A stretch of 64,000 bases of DNA, from positions 28,828,055 through 28,892,054 of the forward strand of contig NC_057762.1 in the NCBI RefSeq assembly GCF_010389155.1, given 5' to 3'. Positions 12,589 to 24,910 of the stretch are shown in pieces. This DNA is from Erigeron canadensis (lineage: Eukaryota > Streptophyta > Magnoliopsida > Asterales > Asteraceae). The notes beneath the pieces are model-generated. The model was not told the origin of the DNA, made no database searches, and saw only the letters and a program-made list of their open reading frames with translations. Positions within the stretch are counted from its first letter, which is position 1, and each line of letters opens with the position of its first letter. The translations under genes and the position numbers were made by a program.

Positions 12589-12774
12589 GGGGATGTTTGG
12601 TTTATAAGTATGGAAATGAAAGAATGAGTTTGATTACTAGTTAAAAATATTTGGTTCATATACTAATATACAAAACCCGTCTCCATAAGGACCATAATGG
12701 GTTTAGAAAATTCATTCCCATTACAACAAATACTAAAACTCATAGTGATTTTTACTTTTAAACCAAACATCCCC
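12589..12774. mobile_element. 186-bp MITE with near-perfect terminal inverted repeats
   Basis: Starts GGGGATGTTTGGTTTA and ends TAAACCAAACATCCCC, an exact 16-base inverted pair, with TTAA on both sides. The interior has no coding potential. Ends of the G(n)NTGTTTGGTTT type are usual for PIF/Harbinger MITEs; the TTAA flank could also be a 3-bp TTA/TAA duplication. Confidence 0.75.
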
Positions 12775-12953
12775 TTAAATACATTATAAGCTTTGGCACA
12801 TGTGATAGTGTGATAATCCATAAATGTATAATGCGTGGCTCCATATTCCATCGTCGACATCTTACAAAATATTTTTCGATTTGTTTAATAAATTTTTTAA
12901 TTAAAAAATAAAAAGTCAACTTGTTAAAATATTGCGGATCCCGTATTTTATAA

Positions 12954-13242
12954 GACTATCTCCAATGGGGATATTTTTGGGCTCCCTTAGGTGCCCTTGA
13001 ATATCCTTTGCGGTTGAAGTTTGTCCAAACCTAAAGATTTTTTGATGCATGCCCTTATCCAAGGGCATGCCCTTAGGTGCCATAACTTATATATATTTTT
13101 TTTAGTAGAGTTAAAGGATATGTAAGGATGTTTGTATGGTTGGAGATAAAATTATAGGATTTTAAGGATTTATAAAGATGTGTAAGGATTTGTAAGGATA
13201 TGATGTGGCATCTCAAGGACGTCTTTAGCATTGGCGATAGCC
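12954..13242. mobile_element. 289-bp Tourist-like MITE, TAA target duplication
   Basis: Starts GACTATCTCCAATG and ends CATTGGCGATAGCC, an imperfect inverted repeat. Both sides carry TAA (12951-12953 and 13243-13245), the TWA duplication typical of PIF/Harbinger. The copy at 47439-47726 has nearly the same length, related ends and the same TAA duplication. Confidence 0.7.
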
Positions 13243-13417
13243 TAAGAGAACCTTTGGGCACTTTATTATTGGTTTTTTTTTTCCACGTTAGACAATGCCA
13301 TTGCCACCTATTAAAAAAAAGCCACGCGCTTGTATTAAAGAGGTGTATGTTATATACAAATTTACATATATATGTATATGTATTTACTTATATACCCCTA
13401 AACCCTAATATATATTT

Positions 13418-13920
13418 TTTTGAAAGGTAAAACTTTTTATTGACCCTCACCCTTGCAAATCATCGGCGGTGTATATATACAAACCAACAATACTTACAGC
13501 AACTTGAAATTACACCAATCATGCCACGTAAGGCTACTATGACTAGATCTATATTTGAACTATAAGTAACCAACCGACTTAATACTTTGTATAATCCCTG
13601 TAACATTTACAGTAGCATTATTGAATTTGATATCATTTCTCGCCTTCCAAATGCTCCAACAGCTTGTAATAATAATACTTTTAATTGCCTCTTTCTCCCA
13701 TCTACACCTGACCGACTGCTCAGACATTTTCAGAAGATCTTTAATAGAGAAGACATAGAACAGTGTCGTATTACACCAGTCTCGAATCACCTGCCAAACT
13801 CTAGCTGCCACCCCACACTCACAAAAAAGGTGATCAACTGAATATGTACTTTCACCACACAGCACGCAAGTTGGATCGCCAAAGAAACAGTTTTGAGCTT
13901 GCATTGCAATATAGGTCTAG
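13418..13920 (-). mobile_element. 5'-truncated LINE fragment (zf-RVT domain)
   Basis: The minus strand from about 13904 to 13560 encodes 114 residues of the zinc-binding domain that ends plant LINE reverse transcriptases. It has CVLCGE, then VDHLFCECGVAARVW, and WSIWKARND near the end, where the family has C-x2-C, HLF-x-C and W-x-IW-x-RN. The reading stays in frame a few codons upstream (TYIAMQAQN). A short 3' UTR and an A-run at 13417-13423 (T on the plus strand) follow, as expected for target-primed insertion. The endonuclease and polymerase domains are missing, so the copy is dead. Confidence 0.75.
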
Positions 13921-13932
13921 GATGGTTGATAG

Positions 13933-13959
13933 ATGTACACAAGACAATATACATTGCAA
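13933..13959 (-). repeat. 27-bp inverted repeat, left copy
   Basis: Exact reverse complement of 18756-18782. The two copies sit at the outer edge of the LINE fragment and at the 3' break of the copia element, 4.8 kb apart. The core reads TGTATATTGTCTTGTGTACA on the minus strand here. Confidence 0.85.
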
Positions 13960-15619
13960 AAATATCTTTCTCTCGGCTCCTTTTCTTGCCGTCATTTCCA
14001 TCTTCAATATTTCCTTGATTACATTATTCAATACTATCATTCTTGTTGATTGAAGATCGATCATAGTTTTCTAACACATTATCAGCGCAAACTATTCTTG
14101 ATTCAACAACCGGTTTCTATCATCCAGGTAGAATGCCTGAACTTTATTTTCTATTTTAATATATGAACCAGGGGTGACGGTCTTTACCGGGAAAAAAAAA
14201 CCGACAATCTATTTCCTATTTCGTTATGTCTCGAAAATAGATGTCGATGCATGTATATATACCTGTTTTCTACCATATATATGAAAATACAAATCAGTTT
14301 TTCATATGCATGACTTTCGCAAATCTATTATTTTTGTATATATAAATAATAATAACCAGTGGTTTTTTTTATGAGTATATGAAATACTAAGATTTGATAC
14401 AGATGATTATAACTATTTTTTTCTGGTGACGAACTCACGATTACATAACGAAAATATCAAGTTATTTCTTACCCATATCCACCAAGCAGCAAAGTTTATT
14501 ATTAACATGAATTTGCAATATGCGGGGTACAACTTGATCATTATTCCATGTTTACATTAATAATGCATATAACAGTTGTTTATTACATGTTTATTTTAGG
14601 CGCCTGGTAACCCGATCACTTTTTTGGTAACCCGACCAGATTTTTTGCAGCGACCCTGACAGGGGGCCCGCTTTTATTCTGCCATATTTATCATTATAGA
14701 CATGGGGACCCGCATTTTTTTCACTTTTTGCAGCGAGGGTCGCTGCAAAAAGTGGTAGTGGTCTAGATACTAAAAAATAATTGTTGGGATATGAGGAAGT
14801 TATTTTATTACTCCGTTTGATGTTACCGGGCATGTGCATTCAATTTGTTCATTTTGGTGCATATTTCAGAAAATTATTTTGGAAGTGTACGTATATTTAC
14901 ATTTCTCTTGTTGATCAGAAGTGTTTATGATGCAGGCCCAACTGATGAAGAGAAGGCTTTATTATATTTAGAGGTTTAAGATCGAGTTTCTAAAGGTGCT
15001 TCATTAAAATGGGCATAACTTTTGCTACATGGCTCCGTTTTCGACATGCGACCTGTCAAAACGACCGTTGGAACGAGAAGCATCAAGCTACAAACCGCCA
15101 AAGGGTGAGCTTTCGGGCCCAAAAATGTCGTTTTCTATGAGTTATGGACCTTTTTGTATGTTTTTCGGGTTTTTTTGGATTTTCTTTTTGTTATAACTTT
15201 CGGCCCATTTGTTTGTTTAGGCCCGTTCAATTTTTGCTGCATTATTTATGTTCATGTAAACCTTGAATTTAAGCTGCTTTTATGATATTACAAATTTGAT
15301 TTTCTCTCTATCATTGTGTGAGAGTTTGATTAAACCCTAATTTTCGGTATTCTTTCGAATCAACAAATATTAGAAGAACTGTTCCTGACATTCTTTTGAA
15401 TCAACTGGTTCGATTAACTATCTTAAATTTCCGTCTGCGGCAATATATATGACTAAAGATATCACTCGCATGCTAAATAACTCTCATTATATTAAGAATT
15501 AGTTTGAACATTTAACTTAAGTACACTACTATACTATCCCATTTTTTGTCGGCCGTCAATTTCTTACTGTAAAAAAAAAAATCGATGGTGTAAGCTTTTC
15601 TTTATATTATAGAGGGCTC
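13960..15619. other. non-coding stretch upstream of copia fragment, with hairpin
   Basis: Probable decayed retroelement sequence. Near 14072, ACACATTATCAGCGC resembles the primer-binding context after some copia LTRs. 15000-15240 has a conserved-looking non-coding block (GGGCATAACTTTTGCTACAT). There is no Gag or protease frame. A perfect 14-bp-arm hairpin lies at 14723-14753. Confidence 0.4.
14723..14753. repeat. perfect hairpin, 14-bp arms, 3-base loop
   Basis: ACTTTTTGCAGCGA, loop GGG, then the exact reverse complement. A partial second copy of one arm (TTTTTTGCAGCGACC) lies at about 14641, suggesting a larger foldback structure covering roughly 14590-14755. Confidence 0.8.
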
Positions 15620-18600
15620 TGAAAAAGCCCATATTACCCTATCTTTGGGTACTCAATTAATTATAAATGAAGCATTATATCCTAGTAAATCCAGAAGGAA
15701 TTTACTATGCTTCAAAGATATTCGAAAAAATGGTTACCATTTAAAAACCATAGATATAAATAATATCGAATATCTTCAAATTATCTCAACCAAACATGGC
15801 AAAGAAATTGTCCATGAACAGCTAAAAGTTTTATCCTCTGGATTACATTGTGTAAATATCAATCCTATCGAATCATATATGGTGCATAATAAAAAGATTT
15901 TCGATAAGGATACATTTCATACATGGCATGACCGTTTAGGTCATCCTGGTAGCATAATGATGAGACGGATTATGAATAGCTCAAATGGACACCCTCTTAA
16001 AAACTTAAAAGTTTTGCTACCTCAACAATTATCACGTGCAGCATGTTCTCTGGGAAAATTAATTACCCAGCCCTCACAAAATAAAATAATACAAGAAAAC
16101 CCCTCCTTTTTAGAAAGGATTCAAGGGGATATTTGTGGACCTATAAATCCTCCTTGTGGACCATTTCGTTATTTTTTAGTATAATTGATGCGTCATCGAG
16201 ATGGTCACATGTGAGTCTTTTGGCCACACGAAATGTTGCATTTGCCCCACTTTTGGCGCAAATCATACAATTGAGGGCAAATTTCCCAGAAAACCAAATA
16301 AAAAATATTCGAATGGATAATGCAACAGAATTTACATCTCAAGCTTTTAACGATTACTGTATGTCGATTGGAATAAAAGTAGAACATTTTGTACCACATG
16401 TCCATACACAAAATGGTCTAGCTGAATCCCTTATAAAAAGATTACAATTAATCGCTAGACCTTTATTAATGGGATGTAAACTAACTTCTTCTGCATGGGG
16501 ACATGCTATTTTGCATGCAACTGCACTGATTAGATTACGTCCATCTGCTGATCATATATATTCTCCCTTACAATTGGTCTCTGGTAGAGAACCAAATTTG
16601 TCCCACCTTAAAATTTTTGGTTGAGCGGTATATGTACGAATACCACAACCACAACGCACCAAAATGGGACCACAAAGAAGACTGAGCATATACATTGGAT
16701 TCAATTCCCCATCTATTATTAAATACTTAGAACCGTCAACTGGCGATATGTTCATAGTACATTATGTTGACTGTTAGTTTTATGAAAAAGTATTCCCAGT
16801 CTTAGAGGGAGAGAAGGATAAACAAAGATTGATAACACAAGAATTAACCTGGAATGCATCATCAATATCAAATATTGACCCTTGAAATGGTCAATGTGAA
16901 TATGAAGTCCAAAAGATTATAAATTTGCAAAGAACAGCAAATGAACTACCAGATGCATTCACAGATACATATAGATAGACAAAGTCACACATATCAGCAT
17001 CAAATGCACCTGCTCAAATTAAAGTAACCCCAGAAGAGGTTACCATACAAAGAAAACATGGGAGGCCAATCGGTTCCAAAGATAAAAACCCACGAAAAAG
17101 AAAAGAGCAAAATAACATAGTTGGTGAAATTTCCCAACATAATACAAAGGAAACCTCTACGGAGGCAAATATCCCATCAGGGTCAAACACAATACCAGAG
17201 GAAAATGAAATCCCTGATGAAATTTTGGTTCCAAATGAAGATGAGATCTCAATAAATTATGTACATGAATACATGATAGTACACTTTGGAATCAAAATAC
17301 AACATGTGTTAATAAAATATTCGCATATGCTATAGCAACAGACGTAATAAATGAAAATGATTACTTACCTAAAACTCTGGAAGAATGCATGCACATAGAT
17401 GATTGACCAAAATGGCAAGAAGCCATAAATGCTTAATTAAGTTCGCTCCAGAAGCGACATGTTTTCGGACCTATAATCGTATACCCATAGACGTCGAACC
17501 AGTTGGTTATAAATGGGTATTTGTAATAAAAAGAAATGAAAAGAATGAAATTGTGTGATATAAGGCACGATTTGTTGCACAAGGTTTCTCTCAAATCCCG
17601 GGAATAGATTTTGAGGAAACATATTCTTCCGTAATAGATGCAATAACACTTAGATTATTGATCGACCTTACAATCTCTGAAGGACTTCATATGAGATTAA
17701 TGGATGTCGTCACTTCATATTTATACGGGAATCTAAAAAATGACATCTAAATGAAAATCCCTAAAGGCTTGACATTGCCTGAAGCATTTAAATTAACGCG
17801 ACGAGAAATGTGTGCTATAAAGCTTTAGAGATCATTATATGGTCTTAAACAATCTGGTCGAATGTGATACAATCGACTCAGTGAATATCTTATAAAAGAG
17901 GGATACAAAGCTGATGTAATCAGCCCATGTGTTTTTATAAAAAGATCAAACCTAAAATTTCTTATAATAGCAGTATATGTTGATGATATCAACATCATTG
18001 GATCTCTTTAAGAGATAGAAAAAGCTGCTCATTTATTGAAAAATGAATTTGAAATGGAAGATTTGGGTATGACAAAATTATGTCTAGGTCTATAATTTGA
18101 GCATCTACGCAATGGGACGTTTGTCCATCAATAAAATTACATCCAAAAGATGTTAGTGCGTTTTAATATGGATAAAGCACATCCATATAATGTACCAATG
18201 GTAGTCCAATCATTAGATCCTCTTAAGGACCCTTATCACGCACAAGAAAAAGGTGAAGAAGTGCTTGGTCCTGAAATACCATATTTAAGTGCAATAGGTA
18301 CTCTCATGTATCTTGCAAATAACACGAGACCCGACATTGCTTTCCCGGTACACGTACTTGCTAGATATAGCTCAAACCCTACACGTAGACACTGGAATGG
18401 AATAAAACACGTATTTCAATATCTTTGTGGGACGCAAGACTTAGGTCTATTCTATCAGAAAAATAATACGTCCCGGGTACGCTAATGTTGGATACTTATC
18501 GGACCCACACAAAGCACCTTCACAAACAGGTTATGTTTTCACTTATGGCGGCACAACAATTTCGTGGAAGTCAACAAAGCAAACTCTCACAGCAACATTA

Positions 18601-18757
18601 TCAAATCATGCTGAGTTGATTGCATTGTACGATGCCGGTCGAAAGTGTGTGTGGTATTGTGGTTACGATCAATGATAAATCATATACAAGAAGCATGTGG
18701 ATTAGATTCAATCAAGAAGACCCCGACAACAATATATGAAGACAACGCTGTTTTATT
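15620..18757 (+). mobile_element. decayed Ty1/copia retrotransposon, truncated both ends
   Basis: The order of domains is that of copia Pol. GAG-pre-integrase comes first, with WHDRLGHPG near 15930. The integrase core has GDICGP at the end of the first frame (15645-16184), then RMDN and ESLIKR in the next (16133-16624). The reverse transcriptase has YVDDI at 17976-17990. RNase H shows SNHAELIALYDAGRKC near 18603-18650 and a final YEDNA near 18737. Gag and most of protease are absent. Breaks include a frame change near 16180, a stop where a cysteine codon is expected at 16621, and many stops from 16770 to 18150. It cannot make a working Pol. No matching LTR pair was found. Confidence 0.9.
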
Positions 18758-18782
18758 GCAATGTATATTGTCTTGTGTACAT
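18756..18782 (+). repeat. 27-bp inverted repeat, right copy
   Basis: Exact reverse complement of 13933-13959. The copia RNase H reading is lost within this repeat. It overlaps the last bases I can align to copia, so the breakpoint may lie in a short shared TTGCAA. Confidence 0.85.
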
Positions 18783-20227
18783 GTATATAATATATAATTA
18801 CATATGTTTATATATATATATATATAATATAGCATAATGAGGGTTTAATTGTAAAATTACATATGTTTCTCTATTCTTTTCCTATTCATTCTATTTAACT
18901 CAAGAATGCATTTTGTAAATAGAAACTTTATGTTTTTCTTTTCTTATCTGTTATTTTCTTTTCTTATTTATTAAACTTGAGAATTAAATGTTAATGTTGT
19001 TTTCATTGAGCTAATGTTGCTTAGAAAACCTTTAAAATTTTAAAAGCGCGTATAGTTGCAAATTTGTAAAATGCAGTTTTCATTTTTGAAGTGAAAATTA
19101 TCTAGAAAATAATAAAAAATGATTGTTTTAAGTGGGAGTTATATTTTGAAAAACTCTCATTCTTGAATATATTTTCTGTTTCCATAATTCTCAATCTTTT
19201 TTAGAAAATTACAATTACACGCGTTTTGTTTAATTTGTATTTACAGTATGAACCCGACGGCATCTCTTCGTTGTAAAATTATTTTATCATGGAGTCATAA
19301 AATATCTAGATTGTTTTTGGTATCTATTACCAGAGTTTTGTTAATGACAACCCTTAGGGCTGTTAGTATTAATTAATTTGATGAATTAAAATTTGTACTT
19401 TGTTTTGCGAAAATTCAAGGGGGCGGTTATTGACATATAAAATACCACTTTTTATGCATGTAATAAACTCTTAATGGTTGTCATTATCATTTTCCCTATT
19501 ATTATCATGTGTAATAATTGTTATTTGTAATAATTTTCTTAATCGCTTTCATTTGGATGTCTTTATATATCTCGAGTGGGAATCCTTTCATGTCGAAAAT
19601 AACTTGAGGGGTCAAGTTAAATCATTCTCAACCCTTAGATTAAAATCAAAGCTCAAAATTTCTCAACTTGACGAGTAAAGTTGAACAACTTAAGGGAATC
19701 CCTACCCATATATCTATTGTACCATCTACCCATATATCTATTGTACCATCAATAGCCACCAATTAAGAAATTGAACAAAAAAGAAGTTTTAGAGAACAAT
19801 GCCAGATTTTTCTTTCGTGATTTCCTCGTAAATATTGAAAGTTTCATATGTTTAACTGATTCTGCGATTAAAAAAAAACCCTCTTGGGCAAATTTCTTTA
19901 TTTAAGCTTCTTACTTTTCAAAGAGGAAATCTTTGTCAAGACTTAAATTCAAAATTTTGGGTAAAACGACAGAAACTTGCATTAGAACATGAAAAATGCA
20001 AACCGAGAACTTTGATATTAAAGCTAGGTGGTTGTAGTAAATTATCAAAAGATCTAAGAAGTTTGGTTCTATAAATTCTTAGACGCCAATAAATCGATAG
20101 TAAAACAGGCATATATCCCGTAGCTAATATATGTTAAAACCATACATAGCCTCTTAAAAATAATTAGCATCATTTCCTCTAATTCTCTATATCTAAAATG
20201 CATGCGTAGATCATAAACATCTTTTGT
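18783..20227. other. intergenic, no gene seen
   Basis: AT-rich sequence. A 22-bp tandem duplication (CCCATATATCTATTGTACCA units) lies at about 19705-19750. The right end should contain the 3' UTR of the COR27/28-like gene. Confidence 0.45.
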
Positions 20228-21390
20228 TCATGGCGAACTTGTCCAATTCTGATCATCATCTTCGGTTTTAAGGTGTTTAATCTGCGGAACTACCTACAAA
20301 TTAATTCAACACGCACGTAATTATCAGCAACAAAATAAAGGGAAAAAATTGCACAGAGGAACTCCCGAACATTAATTTGTCAGATAACAATAATGATAAC
20401 GATAACAAAATTAAAATTAAATACCTGATCATCATGAGAGGATGGGTGGAATTCGCTTAATCTTCTTACTTTTCGGTCAATGCTTATGCTGGCCTCCAAA
20501 GTATCTAAAATTAATCAAAATTATCATTTAATTAATATATTGGAAAATATCTAACCAACCATTCTATGAAAGTCATTAAAAAGAGACCAACAAATTAATA
20601 CATAAAATATCGTACCAACATGAAGCTTACAAAATATCTACTTCCAAAAGCATCTAATATATCTGGTATGATCATCAACTTGTTCTTTGTTATTATCATC
20701 ATCACAATTTCATTTTTTCTTTTACTTACTTTTAAATAATATCGTTAACTTATTACTTCATCCGTCTTATTTCATATTGTTAATTAAATTTATGAGGTTC
20801 AAAACTATAAATATAGTATATATAATCCATAATAAGTAAAATTAGTATCACAACAATTAAAAACTAAACAATTATATCCAGAATGAATAAAACTAAAATT
20901 TGTTAATTGTTATGAAGATTATTATAAAATTGATAAAAATTAAACATGTCATTCTCGAGTAGTTACATTTCTCTTAAACTATGTTTATTGTCTTAAGATA
21001 AAATAATCGCCTAATAAGAATTACTTAACAAAAGAGCTTATTTCATTCTAATAATATACTTATACAAATAAAATATATAATATGAATTTACATAACATTT
21101 GTCAGAGTAAATTCAAGTCTTATACGTGACAAATAAAATATCAAAGAAAAACATTATCATACGCGCGTACCCGTCGAAAAATGCCTTTTACGTCTCTTAG
21201 TACTAGTCATTTCCTTCGCGTCCAACGTCGATTCACAACTATCGGGCACGTCTCGATCCATAGGAAGATTACGACTATCACCATTCGCCATCATTGTTTT
21301 TACGAACGAAGCCTCGACGGATTTCAAAAACCGAAGGTGCTTATCGTTCGTCCATCGATACCCATTTCGAGCTGTTTTATTAACATCCAT
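20228..21390 (-). CDS. COR27/COR28-like cold- and clock-regulated small protein
   Basis: Three exons on the minus strand join into one frame of 121 residues: 21390-21171, 20504-20425 and 20293-20228. Residues 11-30 read YRWTNDKHLRFLKSVEASFV, the WT-x-KH-x(3)-LKS-x-EASFV motif that I associate with COR27/COR28. The exon 2/3 junction makes DDQVVPQI, like the DQVVP motif of the same family. A basic KRRKRH lies at 65-70. In Arabidopsis these nuclear proteins link cold, light and the circadian clock and modulate freezing tolerance and flowering. The Arabidopsis proteins are, as I recall, about twice as long, so this is a short paralogue or I have missed an exon. The exon 1 donor G|GTACGC is chosen because it keeps the frame. 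Confidence 0.62.
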
Positions 21391-21680
21391 TTTAGTTATA
21401 AATATTTCCAGGGAAATGGAGTGTTTTTTTTTTTTTAAAGTTGTGTTGTTTGTATTTATAAAAGTCGTGAGTCGGATATTTATAAGGGAGCGGCTTGCAC
21501 TTTAATATTTGACCTTTTTTTCCCCGCTACGCAATGTATTGTTTTTAAGTATCACGCGCGTGAGGGTGTTGTGTAATATACGTGGAGATTAGATTTGGTT
21601 TTTTATTGAGTTCTTATTGGTGGAGACGCGCGTGTAAAATAGTGTTTGTACTTGAGAGAATAGTGTTATTAAACCTTCAC

Positions 21681-21702
21681 CGAAAATATCAGAGAGATAT
21701 TT
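21681..21702 (-). promoter_or_regulatory. evening-element-like motifs upstream of COR27/28-like gene
   Basis: AAAATATCA at 21683-21691 and AGATATTT at 21695-21702 (AAATATCT on the minus strand) each differ by one base or end from the evening element AAAATATCT. They lie about 300 bp upstream of the start codon. Arabidopsis COR27/28 are controlled through evening elements. Such short AT-rich motifs are common by chance. Confidence 0.3.
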
Positions 21703-23533
21703 ATTTTTGGAGGAAAAGATCTTGCCAACCCATTCAAAAACATGTCAATGTACTTTTGCTATTTTTATACATTTACACACTAAAAAAATATTAAATACTT
21801 CTTTTAGCATAATTAAATTAATCTTGTTGCTTTAGGGAAAAATACATATATAAAGAGGAAAAATATAACTACGGTAAGGTTTCATCGTACCCACTGTCCC
21901 ACTAAATTATAGAATAGAATCATGTCGATTAATTAGAATATTTCAGGGTATGATCATAATATTTCGTTTATAACTGCATTTTTTTTATATACATAAACTA
22001 GATTTACGTTAAAGGTATGGTTAATGAAAATGAAATCCTAATTTTTTAGATTTTGAAGTAATAATTATATAAGTTACTTCGATATATACACTAATGATGA
22101 TAAATTAATGACAATGATAGGCATTCTTTTATCTAGTTATATGTTACAGGTTTAATCTCTTTCATAAGTAAAAACATAAATATGAGTTGACAAAATTGGA
22201 TAAAAACTTTTACGATAAAGTTAACACTTTTTTTTTTTTTTTAAGTTTTCATTTTGCTATATATTCTTGTTATTTAACAAATAGTACGAATCAGTTTATA
22301 TGGTATCAAAAAATTACACACATTTCATAATGCATATAGATGATTAAAATAAAATATCTGGCCGACCATCATGCGTCGATGAAACCTCTTGATTTTGGGA
22401 ATATTAAAAATAGTCAAAAATGAACAACCTTTCCACCTCACCATTTATAAACTTTTTTGTTTTGTAAAATGGAAATAATAAAATATATTTGGGTAAAGTG
22501 ATTTACCACAATTAGAATATATAATAATGAAGTATACTTATAGTTATTCAATTAGCTTAGATTGTAACAGGTGTTTAAAGTGAATACAAGTAATAACTAC
22601 TTTATGATATATCAAACCAATGTTAATTTGAAGTTTAAGTTTATAAAAGTTTGTGACTTATTATTCTTAATGTGAATATATATAGTAATTTATCAAATTA
22701 ATATGTTCTTTCTATTTTCTGGTTGAAAAATTAAACCTATCATTTGTTTTTATCGGGTTGTGAACTATTGATATTGATCGAGTTATTTGAAATCACTATG
22801 GAAGTAAAAATTTAGAATCCAAACTAAGTTCCTTAGAAATATCTTTGATATAGATGCTCCACAAAAGAAATATCTTTGATATCGACGTTTGAAAGCTTAT
22901 TGACACGTCTCAAGTAATCTTTTTGATATTAATATATAAATTCATTGGCTTCTACTAAAGCTGAAAGTTGAAAGACTCATGCTACATAATTCGAAAGTTG
23001 AATGAATATCTTCGTACCTAAAATCGAAAGGTCATGGATAAAAGTGGAGTTATCATTTTATCAAGTTATCCTATACAGTCGACCACTTTTGTATATAACA
23101 TTCAATTCAATGCCCATCATTGAACACTTCTAAAAATACAATACCAACAATACAACAATATTCAGTTCTGTCAAAAACGTGATATAGCGGACGTGAGATG
23201 TAGACGGTCATATGTCTATCCAAGATAAAGAGATTGCTTCCATAAAGACCTCTTATTAATGTTTGTGTTAAATTAAGTTAAGCTTAAATCCAAATAAATT
23301 AAATACAAACCTATACGAAAGATTTTTATATGGACAACATTCTTGTGGGCCAAAATGAGAGTAAGTAATATACAAGTTTTTGGGCTTGGAACCTTTTTAG
23401 TTTTAACTTTTAATCAAAATAGCAGCCCAAATTTGAACCAAAAAGAAATCATCACTATCAAAATTTTCTTCTTCTTCATATAAGCTGCAAAAACAAAAGA
23501 AAAAAAAAACACACACACATACTGACACACACA
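21703..23533. other. intergenic, no gene seen
   Basis: Very AT-rich sequence between divergent genes. It holds the distal promoter of the COR27/28-like gene and, on the right, a CA/A-rich leader (23490-23533) before the TMEM161-like gene. No mobile element recognised. Confidence 0.45.
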
Positions 23534-24910
23534 ATGTCATTAATCTTAACATCATCAAACACTAATCTCATTATCCAAACATCATTATCACTAATCCTAA
23601 CACTAATCTTCACATTCATCAAGATCTCATCTTTCTTTCTTCATGGTCTTCACACATACATCCACCCTGATGACGTCACTCCCCCAAACCCAAATTCAAA
23701 TGGTATCAAAGCTGCAATAAGAAGACCCGGTGACCCACCCGAATTAAGACCCAGAAAGAAAAACCATAACAAATTTGAATTTGATGAAAATAAAGCTCAG
23801 ATCTTTAGGCTTAAACTGACCCATAATCAATTACAATCAAGGCTTTATTTTGATCAGTTTAATGGGCTTTTTAATTTCATTATTGTTGCTTGTTTTTCAT
23901 TGTTGATACATATATATTTGCCTGTTGTATCTATAGGTGGGTCTAAATCATCATCTGGGGTTCTGTTAAATGGGACTTTGATTCCAATTTTGTTAGGATT
24001 TTTTGGAATTTGTAGGATTGCTTTTGTAAGTGTTAAAGTTTCTTTAGAAAGATCTGCTTCTAAGAATCTTGATAAGAATTTGAGTGTTTTAGTTGGATTT
24101 TTAGGGACCCTTTTTGGGTTTTTGATTGTTTCTGAAGTTATTCCGAATTGGGTATTTGATTTTGGGATAAAGTTTGAATCTTTAGATGGTTTTGCTAAGT
24201 TTTGTGTTTCGGTGTTGATGGGGTTTTTAGCTGGGATTTTGTATGTTCCTGCCACGAAAAGTGCTCGTTCTTATTGGCTTGGAACAGATCAGATTCGTTG
24301 TAATTTGTCGATGATTTATTGTGGATGGTTTGGGAGAATGTTGCTTTATGTTAGCTACTTATTGACTGTGTTTTCTTCACTGCTTTGGATTGGTCCTTTT
24401 GCTGATCTTTTGGTTAACAAGAACATTAAGATGAAGAACGTTAAGCATACGAATAATTTAGTTGGCAATGTGGGTATGTCAAGATCGGATTTTGAGAACT
24501 TTAGGCTGTGTTGTTTGTTAGCTACTGGAATTTTGCAAATGTTAAGTTTGCGGGCAAATTTGCAAATGTTTTTAAATGAAGCAGTTTTGTCATGGTACCA
24601 GAGATTGCATGCTAGCAAGGTTCCGGATTTGGATTACAGTAGAGCGAAAGTGTTCTTGCATAATCATTACTTATGCCTTGCTGGGATACAGTTCTTCTCA
24701 CCTCCTGCATTGGTACTACTCTTTCTTGGATTATCTAGAATAAATGATAATGTCCTTGATCATTTTCCAGCTTTGTGTAATCTGGTCCCGTGCTCTGCTT
24801 TGGTTAAAGAAATGGGTGTGTTTATGGGCTGGTGGGTGGTTTTGGTTTCGGGTGTATTTGTTTCAGTGAACCTTGCGTTATATCGACAGGGGATTATGTA
24901 TGTTTCTTGA
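23534..24910 (+). CDS. multi-pass membrane protein, TMEM161-like
   Basis: A single exon of 458 residues with about eight to nine hydrophobic segments and one long loop after the first (about residues 45-100), rich in charge and proline. Several stretches resemble animal TMEM161A/B in order. They are a segment with FLAGILYVPATKSAR, then LLYVSYLLTVFSSLLWIGP, then LCCLLATGILQMLSLRANLQ-x-FLN, then YLCLAGIQFFSPPALVLL, and a final WW-x(10-13)-L-x-LY-x(2)-G. Overall length also fits (about 480 in animals). This is remembered family similarity, not a search. The cellular role in plants is unknown to me. The first ATG follows a CA-rich leader and gives a hydrophobic N-terminus. No break is visible. 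Confidence 0.6.
   Translation: MSLILTSSNTNLIIQTSLSLILTLIFTFIKISSFFLHGLHTYIHPDDVTPPNPNSNGIKAAIRRPGDPPELRPRKKNHNKFEFDENKAQIFRLKLTHNQLQSRLYFDQFNGLFNFIIVACFSLLIHIYLPVVSIGGSKSSSGVLLNGTLIPILLGFFGICRIAFVSVKVSLERSASKNLDKNLSVLVGFLGTLFGFLIVSEVIPNWVFDFGIKFESLDGFAKFCVSVLMGFLAGILYVPATKSARSYWLGTDQIRCNLSMIYCGWFGRMLLYVSYLLTVFSSLLWIGPFADLLVNKNIKMKNVKHTNNLVGNVGMSRSDFENFRLCCLLATGILQMLSLRANLQMFLNEAVLSWYQRLHASKVPDLDYSRAKVFLHNHYLCLAGIQFFSPPALVLLFLGLSRINDNVLDHFPALCNLVPCSALVKEMGVFMGWWVVLVSGVFVSVNLALYRQGIMYVS

Noticed and set aside
13852..14064. 70-residue minus-strand frame running into the LINE
   Set aside because: It reads the LINE domain in the wrong phase and has no family features.
15620..18757. A working copia Pol gene
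   Set aside because: A frame change near 16180, a stop at 16621 and many stops up to 18150; both ends are missing.
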